From Diorhabda sublineata (Eukaryota > Arthropoda > Insecta > Coleoptera > Chrysomelidae): DNA of 64,000 bases. The stretch is from contig NC_079482.1 of the NCBI RefSeq assembly GCF_026230105.1, forward strand, positions 18,166,001-18,230,000. Reading direction: 5' to 3'. The notes under the pieces are model-generated. The model did not search any database and was not told the origin of the DNA. It saw only the letters and a list, made by a program, of their open reading frames with translations. Shown piece after piece: positions 32,881 through 45,279 of this stretch (the first letter of the stretch is position 1; each line of letters begins with the position of its first letter). A program made the position numbers and the translations under genes.

Positions 32881-35846
32881 ACCCTGAAATTGTTGATACT
32901 TGATTACATCTATTGACAATTCAAATTGACCAAGATATTTAGTCTCTAAATCCAATCAAGTGGAAAAAAATCTCGCTTAAACTTTTTCTCGCATACAATT
33001 TTACAAAAAATCTATCTAACGAATAAATTTTCCTAGAATGACGGAATTATAGCGGTCTTCAAGGAATATATGTTTACAACTGCTCTATAAGTTCTAGTTT
33101 ATCGTCCTTAACCGTATTTAATCCTTTTTCTTCTTTATAATTTGATACCATTAATGGTTAACCTCATCTGCATTCTACGAATAGCTCATTAATTACAAGG
33201 CCTCTTTAACCGATCGATCCGATCTCAAAACTTAATTACTGTACCAAGGAGCTTTTACTAAATTGATGAATTATTTTGACTAATGCGTATCACAGATATA
33301 GCAAATTGAATTCTCTATTTATGTGTGACGGATAACTTAAAGCTGATCTTCTACATCTTCAATAACTATATTTCAATAATATATCAATAAGATTAACAAA
33401 TTAGAAGGTATAAAATACAGGATTTTACATTATACGAGGGCTCATCCCTTTGTTACGTTCCATTTAGAGAAAAAATCTTTTTTAATTTGCAATATCTTCT
33501 CTATTGGGTTTAACGTGTTTTTCGAATGTTATTTCTTTTCTAATACGTTTCAAAAGAAAAAAATTATGCAATTATTATCCGAAGAAAATCGTTTAGGTTA
33601 TTCAGTTTGGCAGTAAGTATACAGTGTACCGTATAAGAGAGACCCCTATTCTCAACTAGAGTTTAGGAATCGGAAAAGAGCCCAAAAACACGCAGAAGAG
33701 ATATGTGGAACTCAGTTTTTGGAAGGATAAAAATAACTTGTTATTTTGGTATATAAGTACAATCGGTGAAACAAGTCAGAAACTATTGTTTAGATAAGGG
33801 AGGATTTAGTTGCTATTCTGAAGTTTACTAACAATTTCGTAAATTTTCAAATATATTGATGAGTTTTTTGTTGATATAATGTTAAGGTAAACTATTTTTC
33901 TGAAACATAAAATCTATAAAATAGTAACAAAACAAAAACAATCGTAAAATGTAAAAATAATGACTGATTCCATTCTCCTTTTATTTGAAATTTAACTTCC
34001 CTTTTGAGTATTGAGTATTGTTTGATATTTTTTTGACAAAAATTGAAGTTTAGTTTCTAAAAAATTGAGAAAACAATAAAATGATTAGAGAGTATCAAAA
34101 AATTTCTCTTCTCATTATTCTTGAAAGTGAAATGGAGAAAGTGAGGGAAATTCGGGGAAAATGGTAGGTTGGTATCGGAAGAAAAAAATTAGAAATATAA
34201 GATAAAAAAGCCTGATTGATTGGAGTTGAAAATAAATCCTAATCAAAAATGTTAAGAATAATGATTAATTGCTTGCTAATTTTAGAATTTAAAAACATTC
34301 ACCAACAAAATCCACAGGTTCACAAATTCAATGAATTCAATGAAACCTCAGTTTAGTCAAATTTATTCTTCCTTCATTTATGAATAATTCTTCTTCGTCG
34401 GAAAGCTCTTCAATACCCTATAAATTGAAATATTAATCATTTTTGCTGCTATGGGTGTCTGAACTTGTATCATAATCACTATTTAAATTTATAATCAACG
34501 CTTTAAAAATATTGTTGAATCTCTAAATCATAATTCAACGTAATTAGGAATAATTTTTTTACTTTATGAACAGGGCTAGAGCAAAGCTGAGGGTTCAGCC
34601 CACATATACCACTAATCCCATAATATATTTGGTTATCAAAACGTTTATTCATTTCTTGAAACGATTTAATTGAATCCAATCACCAGTATGCAGCTACTTT
34701 ATTTTTAATGGTTGGGTATGCCCGATTTAACTAGATTTGAATTGACTATTTCAAGTTAACTTTCGATGGACATTGTATTTCTTTGCATCTAATAGCGACT
34801 ACAATATGGGAAAGTAATAAATATTGCCTATCAATGTGCAAATAATTGAACGGCTTCTTTGAAATAATCAACTTGCTTTTGTCTTGGAAATGAGTGTTAT
34901 AAACGCTTGTTTATACCTCTCTTCAGTATATCAGTTTTACTGTCTTCGATTTGCCAGTCCTTAAATTAGAACAGATAATGTATAGAATATCTCTTTAATT
35001 TCTCATTTCGTATACCTTTTGATATGTTTATGTTTTTAAAAGTTCTTGATTTCAGGTCTCTTCTGTACATTAAATGTTGAATATTCTGTTATTGCAATAA
35101 CATAACATGTGTTTGATCTCCATAGAAACTACTTAATTCAATTAGTCCAATTACACACTTGTACTAGTACTACAGAAATTCATTTTAGAGATAGCAGTTC
35201 TAGTTTCAGTAATAAATCATTATTAGTTTTAAAAAATTAATTGATTGTCAGTTCTAGAACAATTTTATTTCAATCATCAATGATTGTACAGTTTTTTTTT
35301 CACAACTATACACTAGCGAATAGAAAAATTGTACTGGCCACCTACACGTTGTCTGTATCTGAAATTTTCTAGATACCTAATACATAATTCATATTTAATT
35401 TTAAGTAACAGTACTTAACAAGTTCAAGTATAGCCTAAATGATATGATGATGTAAAGCTGTGAAAGTTTGTACTTTTAAAACTCCGAGAAACTTGATAAT
35501 ACCAAAAATTATAGCGTTATTTCATAATTCAAAAGCCCGAATATGGTAAAAACACCAGTTCAATGCTATCATAACAATATGCATAAATTATATATGAACA
35601 TAAGCCAATTAAAACATTCTAAAATAAAACAATTCATGCAGATACCGGCCTTGTTGTCTTGTTTAGGTGGTAGTGACTTACTATATTTACTAAAAAGAAA
35701 CCTACGGGTCGTAGGCGTGTGGTTTTTGACAAAAATGAATTTTATCATTTTAGAACAAATGGTTGTCTTTTTGAGGTGTAACAAATACTTCAATACATGG
35801 GACTACTTGAAATAGTAAATAATCTACAGATCTACAACTGTAAAAC
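32881..35846. other. no gene recognised
   Basis: About 3 kb without a supported feature. Overlapping frames on both strands at 35543-35815 are unrecognised. A sequence tatacgagggctcatccctt at 33432-33451 recalls MLE termini but nothing follows it. Confidence 0.4.
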
Positions 35847-37260
35847 CTCATTTTATAAATTTATTATTTTAATAAATACTTTTAAGCATAGGTATATTTT
35901 ATCCGAGAAACTATTCGTTAAAAGGCAATCGAATCACTATTAGTAGTCCTACTTGGACTAAGGAAAAAATCATTATTTTACTTGCTACAACTAAATATTG
36001 AATTATGAAACATAAACAGACGAGTAAAATCTACCTACCTTTAAGGGCGTTTGGTTTAAACAGGGTAACAAACGTGAATTGAGCCCTTTTTATACCCCAT
36101 TCGTTTGATTTTTAGAAAATGAAATTTCAAAGCAAAAACCATAAAGGAAAATAAATTATTCGCAAATAAAACAAAAAAAAACATTTCAATTCCAAAGTAT
36201 CTTTATAAATAATCATGGTAGTCAGAATCGTCTGAGCTAGAGTCATCATTTGATTGAATTGTGAAGGGTTGTAAAGAGGGTGATAAAAGTTACTCATCTT
36301 ATTCTTTGATAACATGTCAACACAATTTTTCCAAAGCTCTTGGTGGTCTGCTGCTAGAGCTTCCTTTACGACTTCTACAACCTCTAACTTTAGACCTTTA
36401 ATAACAGAAAATCTTTGTTTTTGGGGACTTTTTTACGATCGCTGATAGGAATAAAAATATTTTTTTCAGGCATAAATGCTAAAAATTGAGCTTTGTTACT
36501 ACTACTATTTGGTATCTTAAGGAGTTGCCGCGAGTGGTAGAATGCGTTATCCTTAATGATTACTGACTGTGGTGGAATGTTAGGTAAAAGCTGTTCATTA
36601 ATCACTTTTCAAATTCAAATTCTGCTGTCATATCTTCATGATAGTCAGCTGCACAGTTTATAATTTTTTTAGCAGATATTAATAATGCATTAGGCACAAA
36701 ACAGTCTTTGCTTCCAACGTGTACTATTATAATCCGTTTCTCATTATAACATGGCCCATTCAAACAGCAATTTTACTCTGTCAAGCCAACCGAAATTTAC
36801 TATATCATGACTGTCAAACCATGTTTCATCTAGATAAATTATGTGTCCATTAGAACTTCAGAAGTCGCAAATAATCTTGTCTCCATTGCACTATCCTTGA
36901 CGATTCGATAATTGACATCCGTTTATTCAGTTTTTTGTGTTTAAAACCACATGCTGACTGACAAAACTTGACTCAATGTTTCTAAACTGGTATAATTGTA
37001 TTCTGGATAATCTGCTACCTTTGGCTGTATTATTTCTAATGTCGCAAATCTGTTACCCTTATATAAACTATTAATTGTCCTACGTGTAAAATCTTGAGTA
37101 GCTTTATCAACTAATTTCAAATTTTTCTTCACATGCTTTTCGGTTCTGTGAATGATCCACAGAAACCCCTTTTTGACTACTCGATATATGGAAATTTTAT
37201 TTACATTCAGATTGCTGAATATTTTTCTTTTTTAAACATTCGAATATATTTGAAATAATT
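35847..37260 (-). mobile_element. IS630-Tc1-type DDE transposon, copy 2 (decayed)
   Basis: Minus strand, same family as 8876-10233. N-terminal part: TRRTINSLYKGNRFATLEII, then VADYPEYNYTSLETLSQVLS. The first catalytic block is split, and HLIYLDETWFDSHDIV can be read at 36847-36800, so the acidic pair DE is retained. C-terminal part: INEQLLPNIPPQSVIIKDNA keeps the second Asp, then FYHSRQLLKIPNSSSNKAQF. It carries a ~130-bp stretch at 36655-36780 not present in copy 1. The two copies share leader and trailer sequence (ctcattttataaatttatta at 35847 and 8876). No TIR or TSD could be fixed. Confidence 0.75.
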
Positions 37261-38099
37261 CCCGATTCGCTACAAATATGGATAATTATTAGGTGTCGTC
37301 TCTTTCCATGTGGGACTTTTACACCTTTCGTTGATATATTCACAAAAATTTCCGCCAAGTTTTTGTCACAGTTATCACTTTATTCTGGGTGGAGGCTATT
37401 CATTATCATCTTTGTACATAAACGATTATATAACGGCGAAGCTGTTAAAGATTTGATTTGAATTCTAAACTGACCACACATAACCTCAAATGTTATTTCA
37501 ATTTTATTAGGGTGATATTGCCTACAAAATGTGTAGGTCAGCTTTTCGCGTTCAACTCCTATCCCTTCTTATTATAATTGACATTATTGACAAAAAGCGA
37601 CCCACTAAACACATTAATTAGAAACTAACTATATATATTTCGAATATAATTGATATTGAACTGTTATTAAAATTACTTTTAACAACATAAATAGTAAGTA
37701 ATCTATTGATTATAATCTAAGTAATTAAGCCTGTTGCATGACTTCTTGTTCCCAGCGTACACGACATCTTCAAATAAAATTAATCATTTAATAGGACATC
37801 TCTATTAACTATCGCACTGATGAATCCAATTACTGTTTGTGGAGTCTTAAGAAAGGTGAAGTTGAATTGGTTAGTGTAAGGACCTTGAACAATGCCAACA
37901 ATCTACTAAGGTCAATAATAGGTTGACTCATCCGCAACATGTAAACAAATAATTGGAACAAATGATCATTCACATTGTGTTTTTAAAGTTTGTTGCTTGA
38001 ACTGAATTGTGGTGTGAGAGAGGACAAATTTTATTTGGGAATGTCTAAGAGATAAATTATATTATTGATATAAATTGAAATATATTTTAAATTGCAAAT
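37261..38099. other. no gene recognised
   Basis: AT-rich spacer with no signature. Confidence 0.4.
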
Positions 38100-38492
38100 T
38101 TTGCTATATTTCTCCTCAAAATAGGCCTTTACGTATGCAATAACGTCCTCGTCTGATAAAAACTCTCACCTGCAAGTGAAACCTCAATAGTGGTAAATAG
38201 GAAAAAGTTGCTGGGTTTGGTGAAAACAGTGGGTGATCAACCAATTCTAAGTGCAATGGCGTTATCAATGGCGATAACGGAAATATGAGAAGAAGCATTG
38301 TCCTGATGGAAAAACACTTTTTATTTCTCAAATGAGAACTCTTTTTGCAATTCCTTTCAATCTTATCAAGCAATAATATATCATCCTCTTCTGTTCTTGT
38401 TTCGAAGATAGTGGATAAACACAATCCTAAAACAGTCGCTATCACGTTTCCGGCCGATAAAACCGACTTTCGTCCTTTGCAATCCACTGCAT
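38100..38492 (-). mobile_element. mariner-like element, C-terminal part (split by the LINE insertion)
   Basis: Minus strand. QWIAKDESRFYRPET crosses the insertion site from the N-terminal part at 39363. Then SAGNVIATV matches SAGKVMATV, and VFFHQDNASSHISVIAI matches VFFHQDNAPSHTSVIAM with the second catalytic Asp kept. HLELVDHPLFSPNPATF appears in a second frame where the family reads ELVDHPPYSPDLAPS. EVSLAGESFYQTRTLLHT matches KVSLAGxRFSSDEEVIAY. There are a few frameshifts. Confidence 0.85.
38479..38492. repeat. 14-bp TSD, left copy
   Basis: gcaatccactgcat, repeated exactly at 39349-39362, flanks the RTE LINE fragment. It belongs to the interrupted MLE reading frame. Confidence 0.9.
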
Positions 38493-39348
38493 CATCATTA
38501 ACACTATGTGATATAATGATATAGTGATGGATGAAATCATAAAACAAGTACGCAAACTAAGAGGATACAAAATGGGAAATAAAGATGTCAAAATCCTGTG
38601 CTATGCAGACGATGTGGTACTGTTGGCGGAGAAAGATGACGATCTGCAAAGGCTACTGTACCAATTTTACAAAACAGCAAAAATGTTCAATATGATAATA
38701 TCAGCGGCAAAGACAAAATCAATGGTTACTTCCAAGACACCGATCAGATGTAAGCTTGTGGTCAATAACAAAATAATACACCAGGAATTGAAATTTACAT
38801 ATCTGGGAATCGAAATATCTGGACACGAGGACGATGGAGAAGTAAGAAACGAAGCTACAAGAGCCTCAAGAGCAGCAGCATACCTAAATGACACAATCTG
38901 GCGAAATAAATACATTCGAACAGAAGCAAAAGCCCGCATATACAAGACCGCAATCAGACCTATATTATCCTATGCAGCAGAGACCCGACCTGAGACCTCT
39001 AAAACGAAACGGATATTGGAGACTACAGAAATGAAAATAGTTCGAAGAATAGCGGGAAGAACACTAATGGACAGAGAAAGGAGTGAAAACATAAGACGAA
39101 CATGCGGGATAGATAACATCAATGACTGGGTTCTGGATAGAAAGATAAAATGGAATGAGCACTTTGACCGCATGACGGAAGACCGAATTGTGAGAATATC
39201 AAGGGACAAATCACCAACAGGACAAAGAAGCCTTGGAAGACCTAGGAAAAGATGGAGTGACAACCTCCCAGGTGACTGAGCAGAGGCAATGATGTGAAGA
39301 AAAACAGGCAATGATGCCTATACACGGCAGGAAGAAGAAGAAGAAGAA
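38493..39348 (+). mobile_element. 5'-truncated RTE-like LINE with long open RT frame
   Basis: Plus strand. An uninterrupted frame runs to the TGA after 39279 (about 251 codons from an internal ATG at 38524). It reads MDEIIKQVRKLRGYKMGNKD and then VKILCYADDVVLLAEKDDDL, the palm with catalytic YADD, then LKFTYLGIEISGHE and RTEAKARIYKTAIRPILSYA from the thumb, ending GQRSLGRPRKRWSDNLPGD, which is a typical RTE C-terminus. The trailer ends in (GAA)n directly at the right TSD. The first ~15-28 bp after the left TSD (catcattaacactatgtgat) do not match the sister copy at 24440 and contain an imperfect palindrome, perhaps a 5' junction by-product. Start codon is not genuine; the 5' half is absent. 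Intact frame suggests a relatively recent insertion. Confidence 0.9.
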
Positions 39349-39362
39349 GCAATCCACTGCAT
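39349..39362. repeat. 14-bp TSD, right copy
   Basis: gcaatccactgcat, identical to 38479-38492, immediately after the (GAA)n tail of the LINE. Confidence 0.9.
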
Positions 39363-39755
39363 TGACAGTTTTCTCATTCCAGAAGGGTAGTGGTAGATCT
39401 AGATTTCATCTACCGTTATAAAATGACGCAATCATTTCGCTTAAAACACGTCAAGACTTGTTTATGTTTATACAAATGCACTTTTGGTCTAAAGCGAGCA
39501 AATCCAGCACCCGACGCGCGTCTATCTTACGAATGCATACTTCCTCAGTCAGTATATAGCAAATGCGTACTTATGATATGGTGATAGCCTCTCCTATCTC
39601 TCTAACCTTAATCGTCTAGTCTGGTGAACTTTTTTGATGATATGGCCAGTTGTCGCAGTTTTTGGCGGTACCGAACACTTTTCCTCTGTCAAGCTGATAG
39701 GGTCACGTTTGAATTCAGTTGCCCAAAACTTCACGGCCGCAAATACTGTTGCTAC
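39363..39755 (-). mobile_element. mariner-like element, N-terminal part
   Basis: Minus strand. VKFWATEFKRDPISLTEEKC corresponds to the helix-turn-helix end VKFYAEFKRGRTSLTDDxR. PPKTATTGHIIKKVHQ follows, and nearer the insertion RHFITVDEI, stop, IYHYPSGM matches RFITVDETWIHHYTPE with the first catalytic Asp kept. Removing the LINE and one TSD copy joins this to 38492 in a mariner-like order. Stops and shifts make it inactive. Confidence 0.8.
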
Positions 39756-39787
39756 AGGTGCAAGTGCTTATACTGAATCAAAAAGAA

Positions 39788-40086
39788 CCCTGTTACATTA
39801 CGATGGTTTGGCGGTGTGCCAGAAAATGAACTACACTGGTGGTAAGAACAGACATGCACACGAAGGCTGTTCTCAACTAAACGGTGGCTGGCCACCAGGG
39901 CCGTGACTGCTCCGCGCTGTGGATTTGCTTAACATCTGATTATATGGGATCCTGTTACAATATGGTGGTCTGCACCGAGGCTAGTCTTGCGCAACTAGGC
40001 TCACCAGGAGAACTAGCAACATGTAATCACTATTCGTAGCCCCTAACCACTTTGTGTGGCTTACTTGACAACGTAGTGTAACAGGG
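39788..40086. mobile_element. ~299-bp GC-richer element with 15-bp terminal inverted repeats
   Basis: The left end reads CCCTGTTACATTACG. The right end, read on the minus strand, is CCCTGTTACACTACG (14 of 15 match). A third copy of the motif, CCTGTTACAATATGG, lies inside near 39952. The element is visibly less AT-rich than its surroundings. On the minus strand a segment at 39938-39912 (CAGATGTTAAGCAAATCC then ACAGCGCGG) recalls the internal control region of 5S rRNA (AAGTTAAGCAAC...GCGCGG). No TSD was found. The plus-strand frame at 39634-39906 crosses its border and is spurious. Confidence 0.6.
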
Positions 40087-41527
40087 CGCTTAGATTTAAT
40101 ATCATTTGATTTCTTTCATCTCCTCTGAGTTGTATACATTTTGTTCTTAGTTCCTCCAAATGATTTTATCCCTTTTGAAAATTAATATTTGTAAATTTCC
40201 TAAAAATAGTTATTTGTTTGTGGAATGATATCAGAAAGAAGCTGCACATGTATGCACCCTTGACTTATCTTTACCAAATGCAGTCGCTGTTTTCAAATTC
40301 AAACTCATTCAATCGGTCCAATAACTAGTTAAAATCCTAACTCATAGACACCTCGTATTGTATGTGTTTAATTTAAGAAATGATTCCGATTACGCTAGAA
40401 CCAAAAAAAGCAGATATAATCGTTCACCTACTTCAAGTGCGATACTGATTGAAAATGTATGTCAACTTATATCGACATTAGACAATAATACATATCAAAC
40501 ATGGGATGGATAGGTAATAGAGAACTCTTGGATAGCTACATAGAATTCTAATATCAATGCTATTATGACAATACTGTCTATTATAGTACAACTTAGTTAT
40601 CTTAACAATAAGACGCCCCTGAATGCGGCAGAATTGTTCGTTAGTTTTTACTTTTACCATATTTTATGCGCCTTTCATTAAGAATAAAGTTACTTAACTG
40701 TAAGTATAATTATCGCAAACTATATACCACTCATTTCGAATCACCGCCGACAGAACTAACTGATTCGTACTTTATTCACTTTGAACAACTATATTTTTAA
40801 TTCTGTAAGATTATAAGATTATAATATAGTGCGTAATATTAATAAATACGTAACATTAGACATTTCTGTATCAAATTTCAAAACAATGTTAACCGTTTTT
40901 TGATTATTGACTCAATCTACGCCCGATTAGTTTAGACCCTCTCACCGTTATTTCTATTTTATCAGGAGATACATTAATATCTCTAAATGGAAGTCAATTG
41001 GAGAATTAAGAAGACAGAGTGGAAGATTAGATGCTCGTTTTGTCGGAGTATGTGTTGATTAATGGATATATCCACGTTTTGTAGATAAACTTTAACTGAT
41101 AATTTCCGAAATTAATGATTTTTTGATCGTTCTCGTTCTTCGGAACAAAATGGTTACAATTAAATTGTAAGGAATATTGAAAAATAATTAGTCTTATGAC
41201 TGTCAATGTAAAAAACCACATTAGAAAGTAATATTCCCTATATGACCAACTTTCCTTTACATTCCAGCTCGTTATCATCATCTATAATTTGAATCATTCT
41301 TAAAGATCTATTGTATTAAGATTCACGCAAAAATTTTTAAATAATGTGTGGTATGTTAGTTATATAAGATTAAAAATACAGACATTTAGTATTGCTTTAA
41401 CTAACGACTTAGATTTCGAAGCTATTTAACTTTTGATATCTAACCTAACCAGAAATCGTTAAAATATTCAAGAAATCGAATTAATTTATTTCAAAATATT
41501 ATTAGAGAAATGCCAAATTGCATATCT
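40087..41527. other. no gene recognised
   Basis: AT-rich spacer. Minus-strand frames at 40478-40660 and 41027-41281 have no signature. Confidence 0.4.
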
Positions 41528-41598
41528 TCCAATTAGAATTGAACCCGCGACCATTTAACTGCAAGTTAAAGTCTAACCATGCGACTATCAACGCATTT
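41528..41598 (-). ncRNA. tRNA-like sequence (tRNA pseudogene or SINE head)
   Basis: Minus strand. An A-box-like stretch TAGTCGCATGGTTAGA, an anticodon-like arm TTTAA-CTTGCAG-TTAAA with a perfect 5-bp stem and 7-base loop (anticodon position reads TGC, formally Ala), and a B-box-like GGGTTCAATTC occur in the right order and roughly the right spacing. The acceptor stem does not pair and the T-stem is poor, so it is not a working tRNA. A tRNA-derived SINE head is possible, but no second copy was seen here. Confidence 0.5.
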
Positions 41599-42780
41599 TT
41601 ATTATAAATCGTTGAGCGAAAAAATTAATAGATGAAGGCATGGTTAATTTGAATAATAACATTCGGCAGTCAATGAAAATTCAAATTGAGGCTATTAATA
41701 TAATAATTTTTTTTCAATCGTCTGAACAGATAAACTAATAGAGTAATATGAAGTGAAATATTAGATAAAAAAAGGAAAATTCGTTCAAATTGTTGAAAAG
41801 AGATCGCGTTTTTGACTACTTTCATTCTTTCTCTCAAATTTAAGGATCTTATTAGAAAAAATTATTCTTTTCTCGTTAGTTTTAGAGAAAATACAGATGA
41901 ACAATTTTGTCATTGAAATTGGTTAATATGCTTAAATGGTATTCTACACATTTTACCCTATAATTATTTTCGTTATCTCTGACGCGAAGCTAAATATCGA
42001 GAATTTGATCAATTCACTCGCAATGGATCATGTATTTATTTCAAATTGATTACATTTAAGTCTCAATTCTTCAAAGTAATGAAAGTTGCCTCTAATTCAA
42101 ATGCGTATAAATAAAAATAGAATTAAAAATATTCAAAGGGGAAATCGACGAAGAAAATAATCCTAAAAACAATTTCTATCTCACCAACACCACGTCGCAA
42201 ACCTGAGGTATTACCAAATATTTTGAAATTGAAACAAGCTTTGGTTCATGATAAATGATCATCTAAAATAAGGATATCTCATGAAATATTCTTTAATAAG
42301 TAAATGAGATAAATACTCGTGATATCTACAAAACTAATTACAAATCAATATAAAATGGTAATACAATTATTCCCAATGAATCATCGAGAATCGGAATCGG
42401 AATCGGAATCTATCAACACTCCGTTTAATTAGAGTTTAGCAATAAGAAAGTTGATAGATGTTTAACTTTCAATAACTCCACAACTTCGACCTTATACTAG
42501 TCATCCTCAAGGCAAATACGCTTTTCCGATTCGTTAATATAGTTGGGGATATTAAGGCAAATTAGTTGTTAATTATAATTTTGATTGAGTTTATCGATTT
42601 TATAACGATATTGGAAAGATTCACAGAATGCATTTTGGATTACGCTAGTTATACCTATAATTTCATCAACATATCTTCTACTTTAAGTATGGGGTGCCGC
42701 AACAGAACGGTCATATCATCTTTTTTGAGGTGTAGAAAGCGCGCGGGCAGGAGTTACTACCGTTAGGTGTGTACGATCAT
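41599..42780. other. no gene recognised
   Basis: AT-rich sequence containing a small GAATCG-type microsatellite at 42387-42410 (about four units). The frame at 42566-42766 is unrecognised. Confidence 0.45.
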
Positions 42781-42784
42781 GGAG

Positions 42785-43605
42785 TTTTAACCATAAGTAG
42801 TCAGCGTTGCGCATTTTACGAGAATTGTCATCAGTCCTACTTTAATTAAGTGTTTTGAAGAGACTGATTCAAACTACAAGCAAAAGGTCGTTCTAGAATG
42901 TCTAGGTTATTGAGGTGTTATGAGTTTCTTCGAGAAAATTCACGATTATCTACTCGAGAGAGATCGATCGTTTGCGTTTGCAATGAATTTTATGCAGTTA
43001 ACACAAAAAATGGATCCATAAAAATGGGTTTGTAAACCGTCCAAACTGTCTTAAGTGGAATAGTGAGAATCCCAAAGTCAAGCACAAAAAACCATTGCAC
43101 AGTCTGAAAGTGACAGTATAGACAGCAATCTCGGAATAAATGGTTCTTTTTTTTTAGAAATGCGCCGGAACAAAACGTCACTGTTATTACCAAAAGCTAT
43201 GTTGCAATGTTGAAAGTTTTTTAGCTACAGAGCTTGAAACAAGAATAAATAGTGAATTCTACGACTTTTTTTCAATTAGATGGAACTACCAAACACACAT
43301 CAAATGACTCATGGTGGTTGTGAGGCAAATTTCCTCAGGCAGACTGATTTGGAATAGAGGTGATATTCCATGGCCCTCTCGTAGTCCAAACTTAACACAT
43401 CTTGACTTTTGTTCACCTCAAAGACAAAAGCTACAGTAATAATCCGAGAAATATCAATCAACTAAAGGATAATATCCATGGTGAAATGGTAGCAATTATA
43501 TCAGCGTTACTGAAGAATGTTTTCTATAATTACTGTTCGCAATTGGAGGAATGCCGTTGAGGAGGAGGTCGTCAGTTTAATTTTAAAAATATAAACTTCA
43601 GTTAT
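42785..43605 (+). mobile_element. DDE transposase remnant, mariner-related insect family
   Basis: Plus strand, decayed. NGFVNRPNCLKWNSENPKVK, then KKPLHSLKVTV, corresponds to NGxVNxxNxRYWSxENPxxxxxxPLHSxKVTVW. NAPEQNVTVITKSYVAMLK matches xxGxxVTVxxxRYxxML. FFQLDGTTKHTSND matches FQQDGAxPHTAxx, where the second catalytic Asp survives. IEVIFHGPLVVQT is the out-of-frame GDIPWPxRSPDLTxxDFFLWG region, and SNNPRNINQLKDNIHGEMVA plus CSQLEECR, stop, GG close the frame as in NNPxxIxxLKxxIxxEIxxI...RxxxCxxxxGGH. It belongs to the same broad family as the pieces at 30876 and 31870. TIRs not identified. Confidence 0.8.
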
Positions 43606-44045
43606 TACTTTGCAGTTCCTTTTATTTTAACGATACCTCTTGAATTTATTCCTTGCGCGTTCTATCGCGCCAATCTGTATAACTGCCTACTGCAAATTAG
43701 CGTCTCGCTCACAGTTATTCCCAAATTTAAATTATTGAAATGCATTAGAACTTCTGAACAGTGCTAAAAGAAACCAATTTTAATTGGTATTAAATTAATT
43801 TCTGCTGTGAAGTAATAACTAATCTTTCAAACGATGTTATAGCTTTTGATCTATATAGCTCTTTTATTTAAAATTTAACATTGTGTAGCAATTTTTCCAC
43901 TACATAAACATTGTGGGTCTATAGAAATCGGCACCAAAATCTTTTTTACGCGTTTGGTTAGTTGCCTCGGCTAAACGCCTCTCCAGCCTCGTGACAAAAA
44001 GTATGAGTTTAGTACCTTGATACTTAATAATTGATTGGTTGACCC
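43606..44045. other. no gene recognised
   Basis: A short spacer. 43650-43720 and 43960-44000 are less AT-rich but carry no recognisable motif. Confidence 0.4.
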
Positions 44046-44215
44046 AATCATCATTTGAATGTTCGGAAACTAACCCGGATCACGTTCTTTGTTGTTCGGA
44101 AACTGATCGAGTTAATCAGGTCGTTGTCATATGTTATAATCCTTTCTTCCCTGGTAGACCGGTGAGTAAATGCGATCAGCTGATGGGTTGTATCATTTGT
44201 CTATAGTTTTTTGAA
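44046..44215 (+). repeat. dispersed repeat, copy 2 of 2
   Basis: Matches the minus strand of 25985-26160 (see that entry). Common landmarks are ttcggaaact, aac(c)cggatcacgttct, ttgttgttc, tgg(t)agaccgg, gtaaatgcgat, and the terminus tttgtctatagttttttgaa. No frame; family unknown. Confidence 0.7.
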
Positions 44216-45279
44216 CTTTAAATATTATTAATTCCATTTAAATGACTGTCTACTATCGATTCTTATGAGCAGTGTAATTGATAGGCTACTGAGGTTTGCA
44301 GTTTTTATACTTTTCGGTAATTTAGCATAAAAATAGCTTATTAGTATTGTACTTTAGTGAGAAAATCCGTGTAGAGAGTGGAGTAAATAACAATTATTAA
44401 ACATCTAGAATCTGTTAAAAAACAAATCAATATCTTGAAAGAATAAACAGTCAAGAAAGTAATAAAAATAAAAAATTCTTGAGTATCTTTTTCACCAAAA
44501 ACTGAATGCGACGTTTGGAAACTGTGTTCAAAATCTCGTTATGGACTAGGATCCGCAATCAGCAGATAGGCGATCTACCAGAACACGGGTAATTAGTTTC
44601 TAAAAAGTCCTTAAAATATTGGTAATATCCAGACACTTTTCGATTCCTGTTTATCTCTGTAGTACAACTAACTGCTTTTTTCAAATTTCAAAATAGAATA
44701 GCATACAAAAAAAAGTTTAATACGAGTAAAATATTCGAATTCCTCATTCATTTATGAAGCGAAAGAAATACTTATAAATACGAAATATCAATTTTGAATG
44801 AATTGTTTGAGCCATATTTATTCATGTGCCAGCGGCCCCGTTTCCGACATCAAGATTAGATGGGTAGAATGCTAATTATATCTACAGATGATGAACGACG
44901 GACGTCAAATTCCTGAATCAACCTTGAATCTATATCTAAACTCTATTCTCTTTTGTCTCTACCTCTTCTCGAAAGGAGAGAGTGTTGTAATTAAGTGATT
45001 CACAAATGTTTGCACTTTAACTTCACCAACATTAATACTTAATGTTATTAGAACCAATAACTAATTTTGAAAGCCCTTCTGGTAACAGTGGTTTATAGCT
45101 TTAGGGACGAATATTTTGTAAATGGATTTCTCTAATTCTTACGGAATTAAGAGCGCAGCAAGTGAGCTTCGAACTTCTGGGATTCTCTCTAATTATTGAT
45201 AGAGTTTTGAGGGACATTTACACAAAAGTTAAGGAAGTTTGATATGCGAAAAAACAATTTGAAATATGCGTTTATATAT
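44216..45279. other. no gene recognised
   Basis: AT-rich spacer with no signature. Confidence 0.4.

Noticed and set aside
33432..33451. tatacgagggctcatccctt, resembling an MLE terminus
   Set aside because: No transposase remnant or second end follows it within a plausible distance.
35543..35815. Overlapping open frames on both strands
   Set aside because: Neither translation carries a known motif, and overlap on both strands suggests chance.
39634..39906. 90-codon plus-strand frame, GC-richer
   Set aside because: It crosses the border between the minus-strand MLE and the TIR element, so it is antisense to one and unrelated to the other.
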